DNA of 53,202 nt from Sulfuritalea sp. (GTDB lineage Bacteria > Pseudomonadota > Gammaproteobacteria > Burkholderiales > Rhodocyclaceae), in contig JADJQA010000047.1 of NCBI GenBank assembly GCA_016712985.1, positions 1 to 53,202 on the forward strand, written 5' to 3'. Within the stretch, counting starts at the first letter, position 1. Every line of letters starts with the position of its first letter. The notes under the pieces are model-generated. The model did not search any database and was not told where the DNA came from. It worked only from the letters and a program-made list of their open reading frames with translations. Both the position numbers and the translations under genes were made by a program. This document shows positions 26,566-35,459 of this stretch, piece after piece.

Positions 26566-27495
26566 ATGAAGCTCCCCGCCTCGATCCAGGTCATCGAGCG
26601 TGGCTGGCTGTCATCCAACAACGTGCTGTTCTTCGAAGGCGAGTCGGCCACGCTGGTGGATTCCGGGTATGCCGGCCATGCGTCGCAGACCGTGAATCTC
26701 GTAAAGTCGGCGCTGGCGGGACGGCGCACTCTCGTGAAACTCAGCCGTTTGATCAACACCCATTCGCATTCCGACCACATCGGCGGCAACGCCTCGCTGC
26801 AGGCGAACTTCGGTTGCAGCATCGTGATTCCCGCCGGCATCGAGCGCATGGTCCGCGAATGGGACACCGATGCCCTGATGCTCGATGCCCCGAAGCAGCG
26901 CGGTGACCGGTTCGCCCACGACGCCGTGATCGAGGCCAACAGCGAATTCGAGATGGGCGGGCTGACCTGGCAGGCGCTGCCGGCCCCCGGCCACGACATG
27001 GAAGCGCTGATCTACTACTGCCGCGAAAAGCGCATCCTGATCTCGGGTGACGCGCTGTGGCAGGACGGCTTCGGCATCATCTTCGGCGAGTTGATGGGGA
27101 GGAAGGACGCCCTGCCGGCGACCCGCGGCACGCTGGAGATGATCGGCCGGCTCGGTATCGATATCATAATCCCCGGTCACGGCCCCGCCTTCGATGATTT
27201 TGATGCGGCGATGGCCCGCGCCCTGCGGCGCCTGGCCTCCTTCGAAGCCGATCCGACGCGCATGGGGCGCAATGCCGTGCGCGCTTGCTTCACCTTCAAC
27301 CTGCTCGACCTGGAACGGTTGCGCGAAGACGAACTGCCGACGTATCTGAAAACCGTGCCCTTCTTCGACAATGTCAATCAACGCATGCTGGGTTTTTCCG
27401 ATGCCGGATTTGCCGAGTGGCTGCTCGGCGAACTACTCAGATCGCGTTCCATCGAGCTGCGCGACGGCTGGATATTGCCGACCATGGCGCCCTAG
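26566..27495 (+). CDS. metallo-beta-lactamase-fold hydrolase
   Basis: 309 residues. Zinc site INTHSHSDHIGGN (HxHxDH), then PAPGHDMEALIYY, ISGDALWQDGFG and IIPGHGPAFDDFD supply the remaining His/Asp ligands. The C-terminal ~90 residues form a helical region and resemble the wing domain of some lactonase-like and glyoxalase II-like family members. Substrate not recognisable. It is unlike the MBL protein at 9768 outside the metal motifs. It lies between two repeat elements, so it is probably transcribed separately. Confidence 0.83.
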   Translation: MKLPASIQVIERGWLSSNNVLFFEGESATLVDSGYAGHASQTVNLVKSALAGRRTLVKLSRLINTHSHSDHIGGNASLQANFGCSIVIPAGIERMVREWDTDALMLDAPKQRGDRFAHDAVIEANSEFEMGGLTWQALPAPGHDMEALIYYCREKRILISGDALWQDGFGIIFGELMGRKDALPATRGTLEMIGRLGIDIIIPGHGPAFDDFDAAMARALRRLASFEADPTRMGRNAVRACFTFNLLDLERLREDELPTYLKTVPFFDNVNQRMLGFSDAGFAEWLLGELLRSRSIELRDGWILPTMAP

Positions 27496-27528
27496 GGTTC
27501 CGCTGAACAAGTCCGTCACAACGGCGCA

Positions 27529-27585
27529 AGCCGGTGTCCAGGCTTTTGAAACGCACTGGATTCCGGCTTGCGCCGGAATGACGAC
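27529..27585. repeat. dispersed palindromic repeat (ATTCCGGC-TTGC-GCCGGAAT type), copy 1
   Basis: Core 8-bp stem ATTCCGGC/GCCGGAAT at 27560-27567 and 27572-27579 with a TTGC loop, preceded by CAAGCCGGTGTCCAGG. A second copy with the same core is at 48678-48697. Its complement translates to the familiar VIPAQAGIQ string, typical of a common intergenic repeat. Confidence 0.7.
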
Positions 27586-27664
27586 CTTGGATTTGTTCAG
27601 CACTTCCCTGGCGAAACAAGGAGCCTGGCTCCCCTGATGTCTCTGTCGTATCGAGGAACTTCTC

Positions 27665-29014
27665 ATGCAAGCTGACCGGATTGACCGCCCGCTGGACCCC
27701 GGTGAGGCCTTCTTCTTTCTTGCCGACCGCAGCTCGTGCATGAACTTCGTGCTGTTCGCGGAACGTCGCGGCCATATCGACGCCGAGCGAATCCGCGCCG
27801 GACTCGTCGCGCTTCAGCAGGAAAACCCGCTGCTTCAGGCCAGGATCACCTGGACCGCGGCGGCAGGCTTGCGCTTCCAGTCAGCGCCGGGCCTGCCCAT
27901 CGCGCTTGAATGCCGGCAGACCAGCCTCGACGGCTGGCAGGCATGGATCGAGCACGAACTCGGGCACCCCTTCGAAAGCAACGAAGCGCCCCTGCTGCGT
28001 TGCCAGTACCTGCACTGGTCATCCCCCGATCGATCGGTGCTGGCCTTGACCTTTCATCATGCAATTGGCGACGGTCGCTCCGGCGCCGAGTTGTTGCGGC
28101 GCTTGCTCGAGATCATTGCCGCCGATGCCGCATCGAGTCCGCGCGCGGCCATTGCCGCACTGCCGCCGATGTACGAGGTTTTCCCGCCCCGCTTTCGCTG
28201 GTCGGAACAGGCCGACACGGCCGATCAGGTGGCCGACCAGATGATGGCCGACTACAAGCGCCATGGTCGCGTCGGGCGCCTGCCCTGGCTTGCCGGCACG
28301 GCCCTGTCGGCAACCACCCGCGCGCCTCGATTCATCCGCTTCATCGTGCCGCCGGAGGCCACAACCCGCTTGCTTGCCCTGAGCCGCCGGCACCACGCCA
28401 GCCTGCACGGCGTGTTGTGCGCCGCCCAGTTGCTGGCCCAGTACCACTTGCAGGCGAGCGGACAGAAGGAAGCCCTGTTCCTGTCCTGCCCCGTCGATAT
28501 GCGTCCCTACCTGGAACCTGTCCAGCCGTCCACGCCCACGGGTCTCTATGTCACGCTGATCTCCGCGTCCTTTGCCCTGGAGCCGAACACCGATTTGTGG
28601 GAACTGGCGCGCGAGGTCGTTCGCCAGACCCGCCTGCAATTGGCGCGCGGCGAAGGCCATTTGTTTTTCAGCCTGTACGGACTGGAGGAGACGCCGCTTG
28701 CCCCCGACAGCGAGGCGCGTTTCATCAAGGCGCTGCTGGCATCGATGAACCACACCATGGTCAGCAACATCGGGCGGGTGGCGACGGTGGAGATCGATCC
28801 GGCCGTCGATGCCATTTCCTTTGCGCTGTGCCCGATGCCCTACCAGTTGCTGTTCAGTGCCGTTAGCACTTATCGGGACAGCCTGATCGTCAACCTGAAT
28901 TTCGATGCTGGAAGGATCGAGGAGCAGGTCGCAACCGCGCTTGCCGCGGCCATGCGCGACATCCTGCTGGCGGCTAGCGGGGCCGGCGCGGGGCCGATCG
29001 ATGCCATCGCCTGA
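27665..29014 (+). CDS. PapA5/condensation-domain-like acyltransferase
   Basis: 449 residues. The condensation-type catalytic motif HHAIGDGRSGAELLRR is clear (HHxxxDG) at about residue 130, and a second conserved region around residue 290 (SCPVDMRPYLEP, with the VDMR-like structural motif) shows the two chloramphenicol-acetyltransferase-like lobes. The start PLDPGEAFFFLADRSSCMNF resembles the beginning of phthiocerol/phthiodiolone dimycocerosyl transferase-like (PapA5) and wax-ester-synthase-related proteins. It probably transfers an acyl group from CoA or a carrier to an alcohol; no PKS/NRPS gene is nearby. Substrate unknown. Confidence 0.72.
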   Translation: MQADRIDRPLDPGEAFFFLADRSSCMNFVLFAERRGHIDAERIRAGLVALQQENPLLQARITWTAAAGLRFQSAPGLPIALECRQTSLDGWQAWIEHELGHPFESNEAPLLRCQYLHWSSPDRSVLALTFHHAIGDGRSGAELLRRLLEIIAADAASSPRAAIAALPPMYEVFPPRFRWSEQADTADQVADQMMADYKRHGRVGRLPWLAGTALSATTRAPRFIRFIVPPEATTRLLALSRRHHASLHGVLCAAQLLAQYHLQASGQKEALFLSCPVDMRPYLEPVQPSTPTGLYVTLISASFALEPNTDLWELAREVVRQTRLQLARGEGHLFFSLYGLEETPLAPDSEARFIKALLASMNHTMVSNIGRVATVEIDPAVDAISFALCPMPYQLLFSAVSTYRDSLIVNLNFDAGRIEEQVATALAAAMRDILLAASGAGAGPIDAIA

Positions 29015-29144
29015 CGGCATGTCCCGGGCCGAAGGGAGGGGCAGAAAGCAGGCTTGCAATTGCAGTCTCGCCCGCATGGTTGAGTTTTCCGCCCAAGCAG
29101 CGTAGCTTGCTGCCGAGATGTTCCTGAACACACGAGGAGAACCC

Positions 29145-30119
29145 ATGAGCCATGCAATCCGTTTTTACGCCACCGGCGGTCCTGAAGTCCTGCGCTGGGA
29201 AGAAATCGCTGTCGCAGAGCTCGCGCCCAGCGAGGCGCGTGTGCGGCATCACGCCGTCGGCCTGAATTTCATCGACATCTACCACCGCACCGGCCTGTAT
29301 CCGGTGCCGCTGCCCTCCGGCATCGGGCTCGAAGCGGCCGGCGTGGTCGAGGCGGTGGGCAGCGCGGTCACCGATCTCAATCCCGGCGATCGGGTCGCCT
29401 ATGCCGGCGGCCCGATCGGCGCTTATGCGGAAGTGCGCAACCTGCCCGCCGATCGCCTGGTCAAGCTGCCGGCCAGCATCGATTTCAAGACCGGCGCGGC
29501 GATGATGCTCCAGGGCATGACGGCGCAATACCTGCTGCGCCGCACCTGTCCGGTGCAGGCCGGTGAGACCATCCTGATCCACGCCGCGGCAGGCGGCGTC
29601 GGCCTGATCGTCTGCCAGTGGGCGAGGGCGCTGGGCGCCACGGTGATCGGCACCGTCAGCTCGGACGAGAAGGCGGCGCTGGCCAAGGCCCATGGCTGCG
29701 ACCACGCGATCCTCTACACACGCGAAAACTTCGTCGAACGGGTCAAGGAAATTACCGCCGGCAAGGGCGTACGCGTGGTGTACGACTCGATCGGCAAGGA
29801 CACCTTCATGGGCTCGCTCGATTGCCTGCGGCCGTTGGGCATGATGGTGAGCTTCGGCAACGCCTCCGGGCCGGTGCCGCCGTTCGACACCTCGGAACTC
29901 GCCAGGCGCGGCTCGCTGTTCCTCACCCGGCCGACGCTGTTCAGCTACACGGCGCAGCGCCCCGACCTGCTGGCGACTGCCGGCGAACTGTTTGCGGTGG
30001 TCGCTTCCGGCAAGGTCAGGATCGAGGTCAATCAGACCTACGCGCTGAAGGATGCCGCGCAAGCGCAGGCAGATCTCGCGGCGCGCAAGACCACGGGCTC
30101 GACGGTGCTGTTGCCATAG
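29145..30119 (+). CDS. NADPH:quinone oxidoreductase (zinc-free MDR family)
   Basis: 324 residues. Medium-chain dehydrogenase/reductase without zinc ligands. VGLNFIDIYHRTGLYPVPLP and GLEAAGVVEAVGSAVTDLNP identify the Qor branch; the nucleotide-binding loop is LIHAAAGGVGLIVCQWARAL and the C-terminus is AAQAQADLAARKTTGSTVLL. It reduces quinones with NADPH by one or two electrons. ATG 29145 has an AGGAGA site. It is 13 bp before the DUF6394 gene, so possibly cotranscribed with the K+ channel genes. Confidence 0.92.
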   Translation: MSHAIRFYATGGPEVLRWEEIAVAELAPSEARVRHHAVGLNFIDIYHRTGLYPVPLPSGIGLEAAGVVEAVGSAVTDLNPGDRVAYAGGPIGAYAEVRNLPADRLVKLPASIDFKTGAAMMLQGMTAQYLLRRTCPVQAGETILIHAAAGGVGLIVCQWARALGATVIGTVSSDEKAALAKAHGCDHAILYTRENFVERVKEITAGKGVRVVYDSIGKDTFMGSLDCLRPLGMMVSFGNASGPVPPFDTSELARRGSLFLTRPTLFSYTAQRPDLLATAGELFAVVASGKVRIEVNQTYALKDAAQAQADLAARKTTGSTVLLP

Positions 30120-30132
30120 ATGGAGGTCCAAA

Positions 30133-30516
30133 GTGAATCTTGAAAAGGTCATCTTTGGTTTCTTCATCGTCCTGGCGGCCACACTCAATTTCGGATTCTT
30201 CGTTGGCGACATCGGCAATCCCGTATACCACCACGTATTTGAGTTGTTCGCCGCGATCGTGGTGAACCTGATCGCCACCGTGCTGAAGTTCGGTGACCGC
30301 ACCCAGATCGGCGCCATCCATCTGGCCACCAGCCTTGTTGCCGACTTGCAACTGGTGGCGGCGGCCTGCGTCTGGGCCTACGCCACGCATGTGACGGGCG
30401 AGGGCATGACCGCCTCGATCACGGCCAGCGTGGTGTCGCTTTCGGGCGGCGCGTTGCTCGCCAACATCGTGTCGCTGGCCATCCTGATCGCCGAGACGGT
30501 GATGATGCGGCGCTAG
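30133..30516 (+). CDS. DUF6394-type small membrane protein
   Basis: 127 residues, strongly hydrophobic, with about four predicted transmembrane helices (VIFGFFIVLAATLNFGFFVG, VYHHVFELFAAIVVNLIATV, a third near LVADLQLVAAACVWAY, and SLSGGALLANIVSLAILIAE). It matches the DUF6394 pattern that I recall being next to K+ channel genes; function unknown. GTG start with TGGAGG upstream. It lies 15 bp before the channel gene, which suggests an accessory membrane partner of that channel (inference). Confidence 0.7.
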   Translation: MNLEKVIFGFFIVLAATLNFGFFVGDIGNPVYHHVFELFAAIVVNLIATVLKFGDRTQIGAIHLATSLVADLQLVAAACVWAYATHVTGEGMTASITASVVSLSGGALLANIVSLAILIAETVMMRR

Positions 30517-30531
30517 GCCCAGCGCGACGCC

Positions 30532-32247
30532 ATGGGCAGCGTCTTCTTCATCGTGCTGCGGCGCATGCGCGCGCCGCTGATCACGCTGATCGTCATCTAC
30601 GCCGTCTCGGTGCTCGGTCTCGTCCTGATCCCGGGCGTGGACGCCAGCGGCAAGCCGGCGCCGCCGATGTCGTTCTTCCACGCCTTTTACTTCGTCAGCT
30701 ATACCGCCAGCACCATCGGCTTCGGCGAGATTCCCGCCGCCTTCTCCGACCCCCAGCGCATGTGGGCCACGGCCACGATCTATCTGTCGGTGATCGGCTG
30801 GACCTACTCGATTCTTACCATCCTCGCCCTGTTCTCCGATCGCGGCTTCCAGCAGGCGCTGGCGGCCAGCCGCTTCCGCCGCCGGGTGGCGCGCATCGCC
30901 GAGCCTTTTTATCTGATCTGCGGTTGCGGCGAGACCGGCGGCCTGTTGATCCACGCCCTCGACCGCATCGACCGCCGCTGCGTGGTCGTCGAAAGCGACG
31001 AAGCGCGCATCGTTGAACTGGAACTCGAGGACTTCAGGACCGACGCGCCGGCCCTGGTTGCCGACGCCAGCCAGCCGCAGACGCTGCTGCTTGCCGGCCT
31101 GCGCCATCCATGGTGCCGCGGCGTACTGGCGCTGACCAACCAGGATGCCGCCAACCTCGCCATCGCGGCCGCAGTGCGCCTGCTGAATCCGGGGATGCCC
31201 TTGCTGTGCCGCGCTGAGCTGGCGGACACGGTGGAGCGCATGACCGGCTTCGGCGCCGACTACATATTCAATCCCTTCGAGGTCTTCGGCCGCTTGCTGG
31301 CGCAGGCGCTGCATGCGCCAGCCCGTTACCGCCTGCACCGGTGGCTTACCGGTACGCCGGGAACATGCATGAGCACGGGCGATGACCCGCCGCGCGGGCG
31401 CTGGATCGTCTGCGGCTACGGCCGATTCGGCCGCTCGGTGGTGTCATGGCTGGTACGCGGGGGCATGGAGTTGACGCTGATCGACCCCGATGTCAAAGCC
31501 GCACCGGGTTTTCGGGTGGTCGCCGGCAGCGGCATCGAGGAAGCCGTGCTGCGCGAGGCCGGTGTCGCCGAGGCCGTCGGTTTCGTCGCCGGCACCGACG
31601 ACGATATCAACAACCTCTCGATCGCCATGGCGGCACGGCGGCTGAATCCCGAGCTTTTCATGGTGGTGCGGCAGAACCAGCAGGCGCGGCGCGAGCTGTT
31701 CGAGGCCTATGCGCCCGACCTCGCCGTGGTGCCCAGCGAGATCGTCGGGCATGCCTGCCTGGCACTGCTGACCACACCGCTGCTTCCGGTGTTCCTGCGC
31801 CAGATGGAGCAGCAGGATGACGAATGGGCGCGCTCGCTGCTGGCGCGCATGCGCCTGGAACTCGGCGATGACGTGCCCGAGTCCTGGAGCGTGCGCCTCG
31901 ACGCGGTACAGGCCGCCGCGGCCGATGCCTGGCTGGAACGTCGCGCGTCGCTACCGCTGGCGGCTTTGCTGACCAACCCGGCGGCGCGCGAGTCGCGCCT
32001 GGCATGCGTGCCACTGCTGTTGCGCCGCGACTGCGGAGATCATCTTGTGCCGACGGACAGCGGCGATCTGCGCGCGGGCGACGAGATCCTCTTCGCCGGG
32101 ACGCACGGGGCCCGCGTCCGGCAGCAATTGATCCTGCGGAACGCCAATGCGCTCGCCTACGTGTTGACCGGCCGCGAAACCCAATCCGGCTGGCTGTGGG
32201 GGTGGCTGCTTGGCCGCCTTGGGCGACCGCCGGCCGGTGCGGCGTGA
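30532..32247 (+). CDS. potassium channel with two RCK (TrkA-N/TrkA-C) domains
   Basis: 571 residues. TM1 (PLITLIVIYAVSVLGLVLI), a pore loop with selectivity filter SYTASTIGFGEIP and TM2 (ATIYLSVIGWTYSILTILAL). Two Rossmann RCK domains follow: FYLICGCGETGGLLIHALDR at about residue 125 and WIVCGYGRFGRSVVSWLVRG at about residue 290, each with GxGxxG. The C-terminal domain has further TrkA-C-like sequence. The filter reads TIGFGE rather than TVGYGD, a tolerated variant but worth noting for selectivity. Tandem RCK domains in one chain suggest ligand gating by nucleotide or cation. Confidence 0.88.
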   Translation: MGSVFFIVLRRMRAPLITLIVIYAVSVLGLVLIPGVDASGKPAPPMSFFHAFYFVSYTASTIGFGEIPAAFSDPQRMWATATIYLSVIGWTYSILTILALFSDRGFQQALAASRFRRRVARIAEPFYLICGCGETGGLLIHALDRIDRRCVVVESDEARIVELELEDFRTDAPALVADASQPQTLLLAGLRHPWCRGVLALTNQDAANLAIAAAVRLLNPGMPLLCRAELADTVERMTGFGADYIFNPFEVFGRLLAQALHAPARYRLHRWLTGTPGTCMSTGDDPPRGRWIVCGYGRFGRSVVSWLVRGGMELTLIDPDVKAAPGFRVVAGSGIEEAVLREAGVAEAVGFVAGTDDDINNLSIAMAARRLNPELFMVVRQNQQARRELFEAYAPDLAVVPSEIVGHACLALLTTPLLPVFLRQMEQQDDEWARSLLARMRLELGDDVPESWSVRLDAVQAAAADAWLERRASLPLAALLTNPAARESRLACVPLLLRRDCGDHLVPTDSGDLRAGDEILFAGTHGARVRQQLILRNANALAYVLTGRETQSGWLWGWLLGRLGRPPAGAA

Positions 32248-32262
32248 TAGGCTGGCGCCCTC

Positions 32263-32891
32263 ATGTATTCCTTTCTCATCGCCAATCCCAAGGGAGGAGC
32301 CGGCAAGACCACGTTGGCGACCAATCTTGCGGGTTTCTTTGCGCAGCAAGGCCAGCGCGTCATGCTTGGCGATATCGATCGCCAGCAGTCCGCGCGCGAG
32401 TGGCTCAAGCTGCGTTCGCCGGTGCTGCCACGCATCGCGACCTGGGACATCGAGCCGGATCGTCCGGCGCGCCCGCCAAGGGCACCACGCATGTGGTGCT
32501 CGACACGCCGGCTGGATTGCACGGCAAGAAGCTGGCCCAGGTACTGAAGCTGGCAACGCGTGTGATCGTGCCCTTGCAGCCCTCGATTTTCGACATTCTC
32601 GCCACGCGCCAGTTTCTTGACCTGCTGTTGGAGGAAAAGGAGATTCGCCGGCACCAGGCCTTTGTCGCCATCGTTGCCATGCGGGTCGATGCGCGCACGC
32701 TGGCCGCCGCCGAACTCGAGCGCTTCCTCGGCGACACCGGCCTGCCGGTGGTGGCCCACCTGCGCGATACCCAAAACTACGTGCAGGCCGCCGCGCATGG
32801 CATGAGCATCTTCGAGCTGCCGGCCAGTCGCGCCGAAAAGGATGTCGAGCAGTGGCAACCCTTGCTTGACTGGGCGCAGAGGCCGGGTTGA
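32263..32891 (+). CDS. ParA-like ATPase (frameshifted near 32490)
   Basis: About 208 residues over two frames. MYSFLIANPKGGAGKTTLAT carries the deviant Walker A (KGGxGKT) of ParA/MinD ATPases. The first frame runs to EPDRPARPP; the second resumes KGTTHVVLDTPAGLHGKKLA with the Walker A'/B-type LDTPAG and continues to LDWAQRPG. Restoring one base in CCGCCAAGGG (CCGCC[N]AAGGG) makes the reading continuous. Chromosome-encoded orphan ParA proteins position cargo such as protein clusters; no ParB is visible here. Starts 15 bp after the K+ channel gene. Confidence 0.82.
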
Positions 32892-32947
32892 ACGAAGCAG
32901 ATCAAGCGCTTTCGACTGCACCCCAGCCAACTCGACGGCGCCAATGC

Positions 32948-34102
32948 TCACAAGCGCGCAATCTCCCCGATCAGGCAGTCCATGTCTTCATCGTCAAGGC
33001 TGCTGCTCAGCGCAAAACGCAGCCGGCTGGTGCCGGCGGCGACGGTCGGCGGGCGGATGGCTACCGCGAGGATGCCGGCGTCCTCGAGTTGCCGCGCGGC
33101 GGCCAGCGCGTCGGATTCGCTGCCGATGATCGCCGGCACGATCTGCGTCGTCGAATGCAGCGTGGCAAGGCCGGCGGTGGCCAGCGCGTCGCGCAGGCGT
33201 TGTGCGTTGGTCGCCAGCCGCCGGCGGTCCTGGTCCATGGTCGGGATCAGGTCCAGCGCCGCATCCACCGCGCCGAGTACCGCCGGCGGCAATGCGGTGG
33301 TGTAGATGAAGCCGGAGCAGCGGTTGATCAGGTAGTCGATCAAGGCACGCGATCCGGCGATGTAGGCGCCGAAGGCGCCGAAGGCCTTGCCCAGCGTGCC
33401 CATCACGATGTCGACGCCGCCGCATTCGGCGGCGAGACCGCGACCCTGCGGCCCGAGTGCGCCGCTGGCGTGGGCCTCGTCCACATACAGCGCGGCGCCA
33501 TGGCGCTCGGCCAGTTGCAGCAGGCCGGGCAGGTCGGCGCGGTCGCCGTCCATGCTGAATACCGATTCGGTGAGGATCAGCTTGCGGCCGCTGTGCCGGC
33601 GCAGCAGTTGATCGAGGTGATCCAGGTCATTGTGTCGAAAGATCGCGGTGGCGCATTTCGCCGCGCGCGCGCCGTGGATGATGCTGGCGTGATTGAGTTC
33701 GTCGCTGAAAATCTCCGTCTCGCCGGCGCCGACTTGCGCCAGGGTCGGAATCACCGTGGCATTGGCCTGGAAGCCGGTGTTGATCAGCAACGCCGCCTCG
33801 CTGCCCTTGAACGCGGCGAGCTTTTCTTCCACCGCCAGCGTGATTTCGCGAGTGCCGGTAACCAGCCGCGAGGCCGGTGCGCCGGCGCCGTGGCGCGCCG
33901 CCCACTCCACCGCGCGGCCCTTGACCAGCGGGTGCTGGGAGAGCCCGAGGTAGTCGTTGGAAGAGGCGTCGATCAGGGGCCGGCCGGCGCCGCTGTGCAA
34001 CTTGCCGTCGCGCCATTGCAGGGGGCGCAGGCCGCGCAAACGGCTGGCGGCCGTCAGGGCATCGAGCTGTTGCTTCAGCAGGGGGTCGAGGGTTGGGTCC
34101 AT
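32948..34102 (-). CDS. bioF: 8-amino-7-oxononanoate synthase
   Basis: 384 residues. PLP-dependent alpha-oxoamine synthase joining pimeloyl-ACP/CoA and alanine. Visible are SNDYLGLSQHPLVKGRAVEW, SRLVTGTREITLAVEEKLA, DELNHASIIHGARA, YVDEAHASGALGPQGRGLAA and the PLP lysine in TLGKAFGAFGAYIAGS. The ATG at 34102 overlaps the bioA stop (ATGA), so bioA and bioF are translationally coupled. The frame is open upstream within bioA, but that extension is a shadow of bioA. Confidence 0.95.
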   Translation of the reverse strand: MDPTLDPLLKQQLDALTAASRLRGLRPLQWRDGKLHSGAGRPLIDASSNDYLGLSQHPLVKGRAVEWAARHGAGAPASRLVTGTREITLAVEEKLAAFKGSEAALLINTGFQANATVIPTLAQVGAGETEIFSDELNHASIIHGARAAKCATAIFRHNDLDHLDQLLRRHSGRKLILTESVFSMDGDRADLPGLLQLAERHGAALYVDEAHASGALGPQGRGLAAECGGVDIVMGTLGKAFGAFGAYIAGSRALIDYLINRCSGFIYTTALPPAVLGAVDAALDLIPTMDQDRRRLATNAQRLRDALATAGLATLHSTTQIVPAIIGSESDALAAARQLEDAGILAVAIRPPTVAAGTSRLRFALSSSLDDEDMDCLIGEIARL

Positions 34103-35397
34103 CAGGGGGCCTTCAGTGTGCGTTCGGCAAGCACCGTGCGGACCGCGGCGGTCAGGATTCCCAATTCGCCCGGCGCGATCACAAAGGGCGGCATCAGGTA
34201 AACCACGTTGGCGAAGGGACGCAGCCACACGCCCAGTTCGCTGAATCGTCCGCGCAGGGCTTGAAGGTCGATGGCGCCGGCCAGTTCCACGACGCCGATG
34301 GCGCCCTTGACGCGCACGTCGGCAACGCCCGGCAGGGCGCGACAGGATTCGAGCTCGGTGCGCAACTGGGCTTCGATCGCAGCGACCTGTTGCAGGCGCG
34401 GTTCGCACTCGAAAATGTCCAGCGAGGCGTTTGCGGCGGCGCAGGCCAGCGCATTGGCCATGTAAGTGGGGCCGTGCATCAGCGCCGCGGCCGGGTCGTC
34501 GGAAAGGAAGCCCTCGAAGACATGGCGGCGGGCAACGGTGGCGGCCAGTGGCAGCGTGCCGCCGGTCAGCGCCTTCGACAGGCAGACGATGTCGGGCACG
34601 ATGTCGGTCAGCCCGGCGGCTTCCTCCCAAGCGAACATCCGCCCGCTGCGGCCGAAGCCGGTCATGATTTCGTCGGCGATCAGCAGCACGCCGTGACGCC
34701 GGCAGCTTTCCGCGATGAAGGCCAGCGTCGCGGCGTCATGCATCTTCATGCCGCCGGCGCCCTGCACCAGCGGCTCGATGATCACGGCGGCAAGTCGTTC
34801 GCGGTGAGTGGCGAGCAGCAGATCGAAGGCGCGCCGCAAGGATTCATTGCTCGGCAGCTCGGCCATCAACTGGTCCGGCATGCTGCCGGCAAACAGCGCG
34901 TGCATGCCTTCTTCAGGGTCGCACAGGGCCATCGTGGCGAAGGTGTCGCCGTGGTAGGCGTGACGAAAATAGACGATGCGCTTCTTCGCGGCCTGGCCCC
35001 GGTTGCGCCAGTACTGGATTGCCATCTTCAGCGCGACTTCCACGGCAACCGAGCCGGATTCGGTGAAAAATACCCGTTCGAGATCGCCGGGAAGCAGTGC
35101 GGCGAGGCGTTGCGCCAGGCGTAGTGCCGGCTCGTGAACCAGCCCGGCGAACATCACGTGGGGGAGTGCGGCGAGCTGTTGCTCGACGGCGGCCCGAATG
35201 TGCGGATGACTGTAGCCGTGGCAGGCCGTCCACCACGAGGAGATGCCGTCGATCAGTTCGCGGCCGTCCGCGAGTTTGAGGCGGCAGCCCGCGCTGCCGA
35301 CGACGGTCAGCGGCGTCGGCGCAGTCTGCATCTGCGTGTAGGGCAGCCAGATATTGGCAAGACCCGATGGGGCTTGCCATTGTGGGACATTCGGCAT
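34102..35397 (-). CDS. bioA: adenosylmethionine-8-amino-7-oxononanoate aminotransferase
   Basis: 431 residues. Class III aminotransferase converting KAPA to DAPA with S-adenosylmethionine as amino donor. WLPYTQMQTAPTP at the N-terminus, DGISSWWTACHGYSHPHI, FTESGSVAVEVALKMAIQYW, RHAYHGDTFATMAL, LIADEIMTGFGRSG and the PLP lysine in CLSKALTGGTLPLAATV are all BioA-like. It is divergent from bioD across a 62-bp gap, so the two promoters overlap. Confidence 0.95.
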   Translation of the reverse strand: MPNVPQWQAPSGLANIWLPYTQMQTAPTPLTVVGSAGCRLKLADGRELIDGISSWWTACHGYSHPHIRAAVEQQLAALPHVMFAGLVHEPALRLAQRLAALLPGDLERVFFTESGSVAVEVALKMAIQYWRNRGQAAKKRIVYFRHAYHGDTFATMALCDPEEGMHALFAGSMPDQLMAELPSNESLRRAFDLLLATHRERLAAVIIEPLVQGAGGMKMHDAATLAFIAESCRRHGVLLIADEIMTGFGRSGRMFAWEEAAGLTDIVPDIVCLSKALTGGTLPLAATVARRHVFEGFLSDDPAAALMHGPTYMANALACAAANASLDIFECEPRLQQVAAIEAQLRTELESCRALPGVADVRVKGAIGVVELAGAIDLQALRGRFSELGVWLRPFANVVYLMPPFVIAPGELGILTAAVRTVLAERTLKAP

Positions 35398-35412
35398 GTC
35401 AGTGGCGCCGGG

Positions 35413-35432
35413 CGGCGGCTAGAATGCCGCCG
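35413..35432. promoter_or_regulatory. inverted repeat around a -10-like element between bioA and bioD
   Basis: GGCGGC (35414-35419) and GCCGCC (35426-35431) flank TAGAAT (35420-35425), a good -10-like hexamer for bioD. The dyad lies in the 62-bp divergent gap. It could be an operator for a biotin regulator, but GC-rich short dyads are common by chance in this genome. Confidence 0.3.
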
Positions 35433-35459
35433 ACGAGACAACAGGAAGGGGCATGCAGC

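Noticed and set aside
32948..34630. Upstream extension of bioF into bioA (560 codons)
   Set aside because: The extra part is bioA read in another frame; the ATGA overlap fixes the bioF start at 34102.
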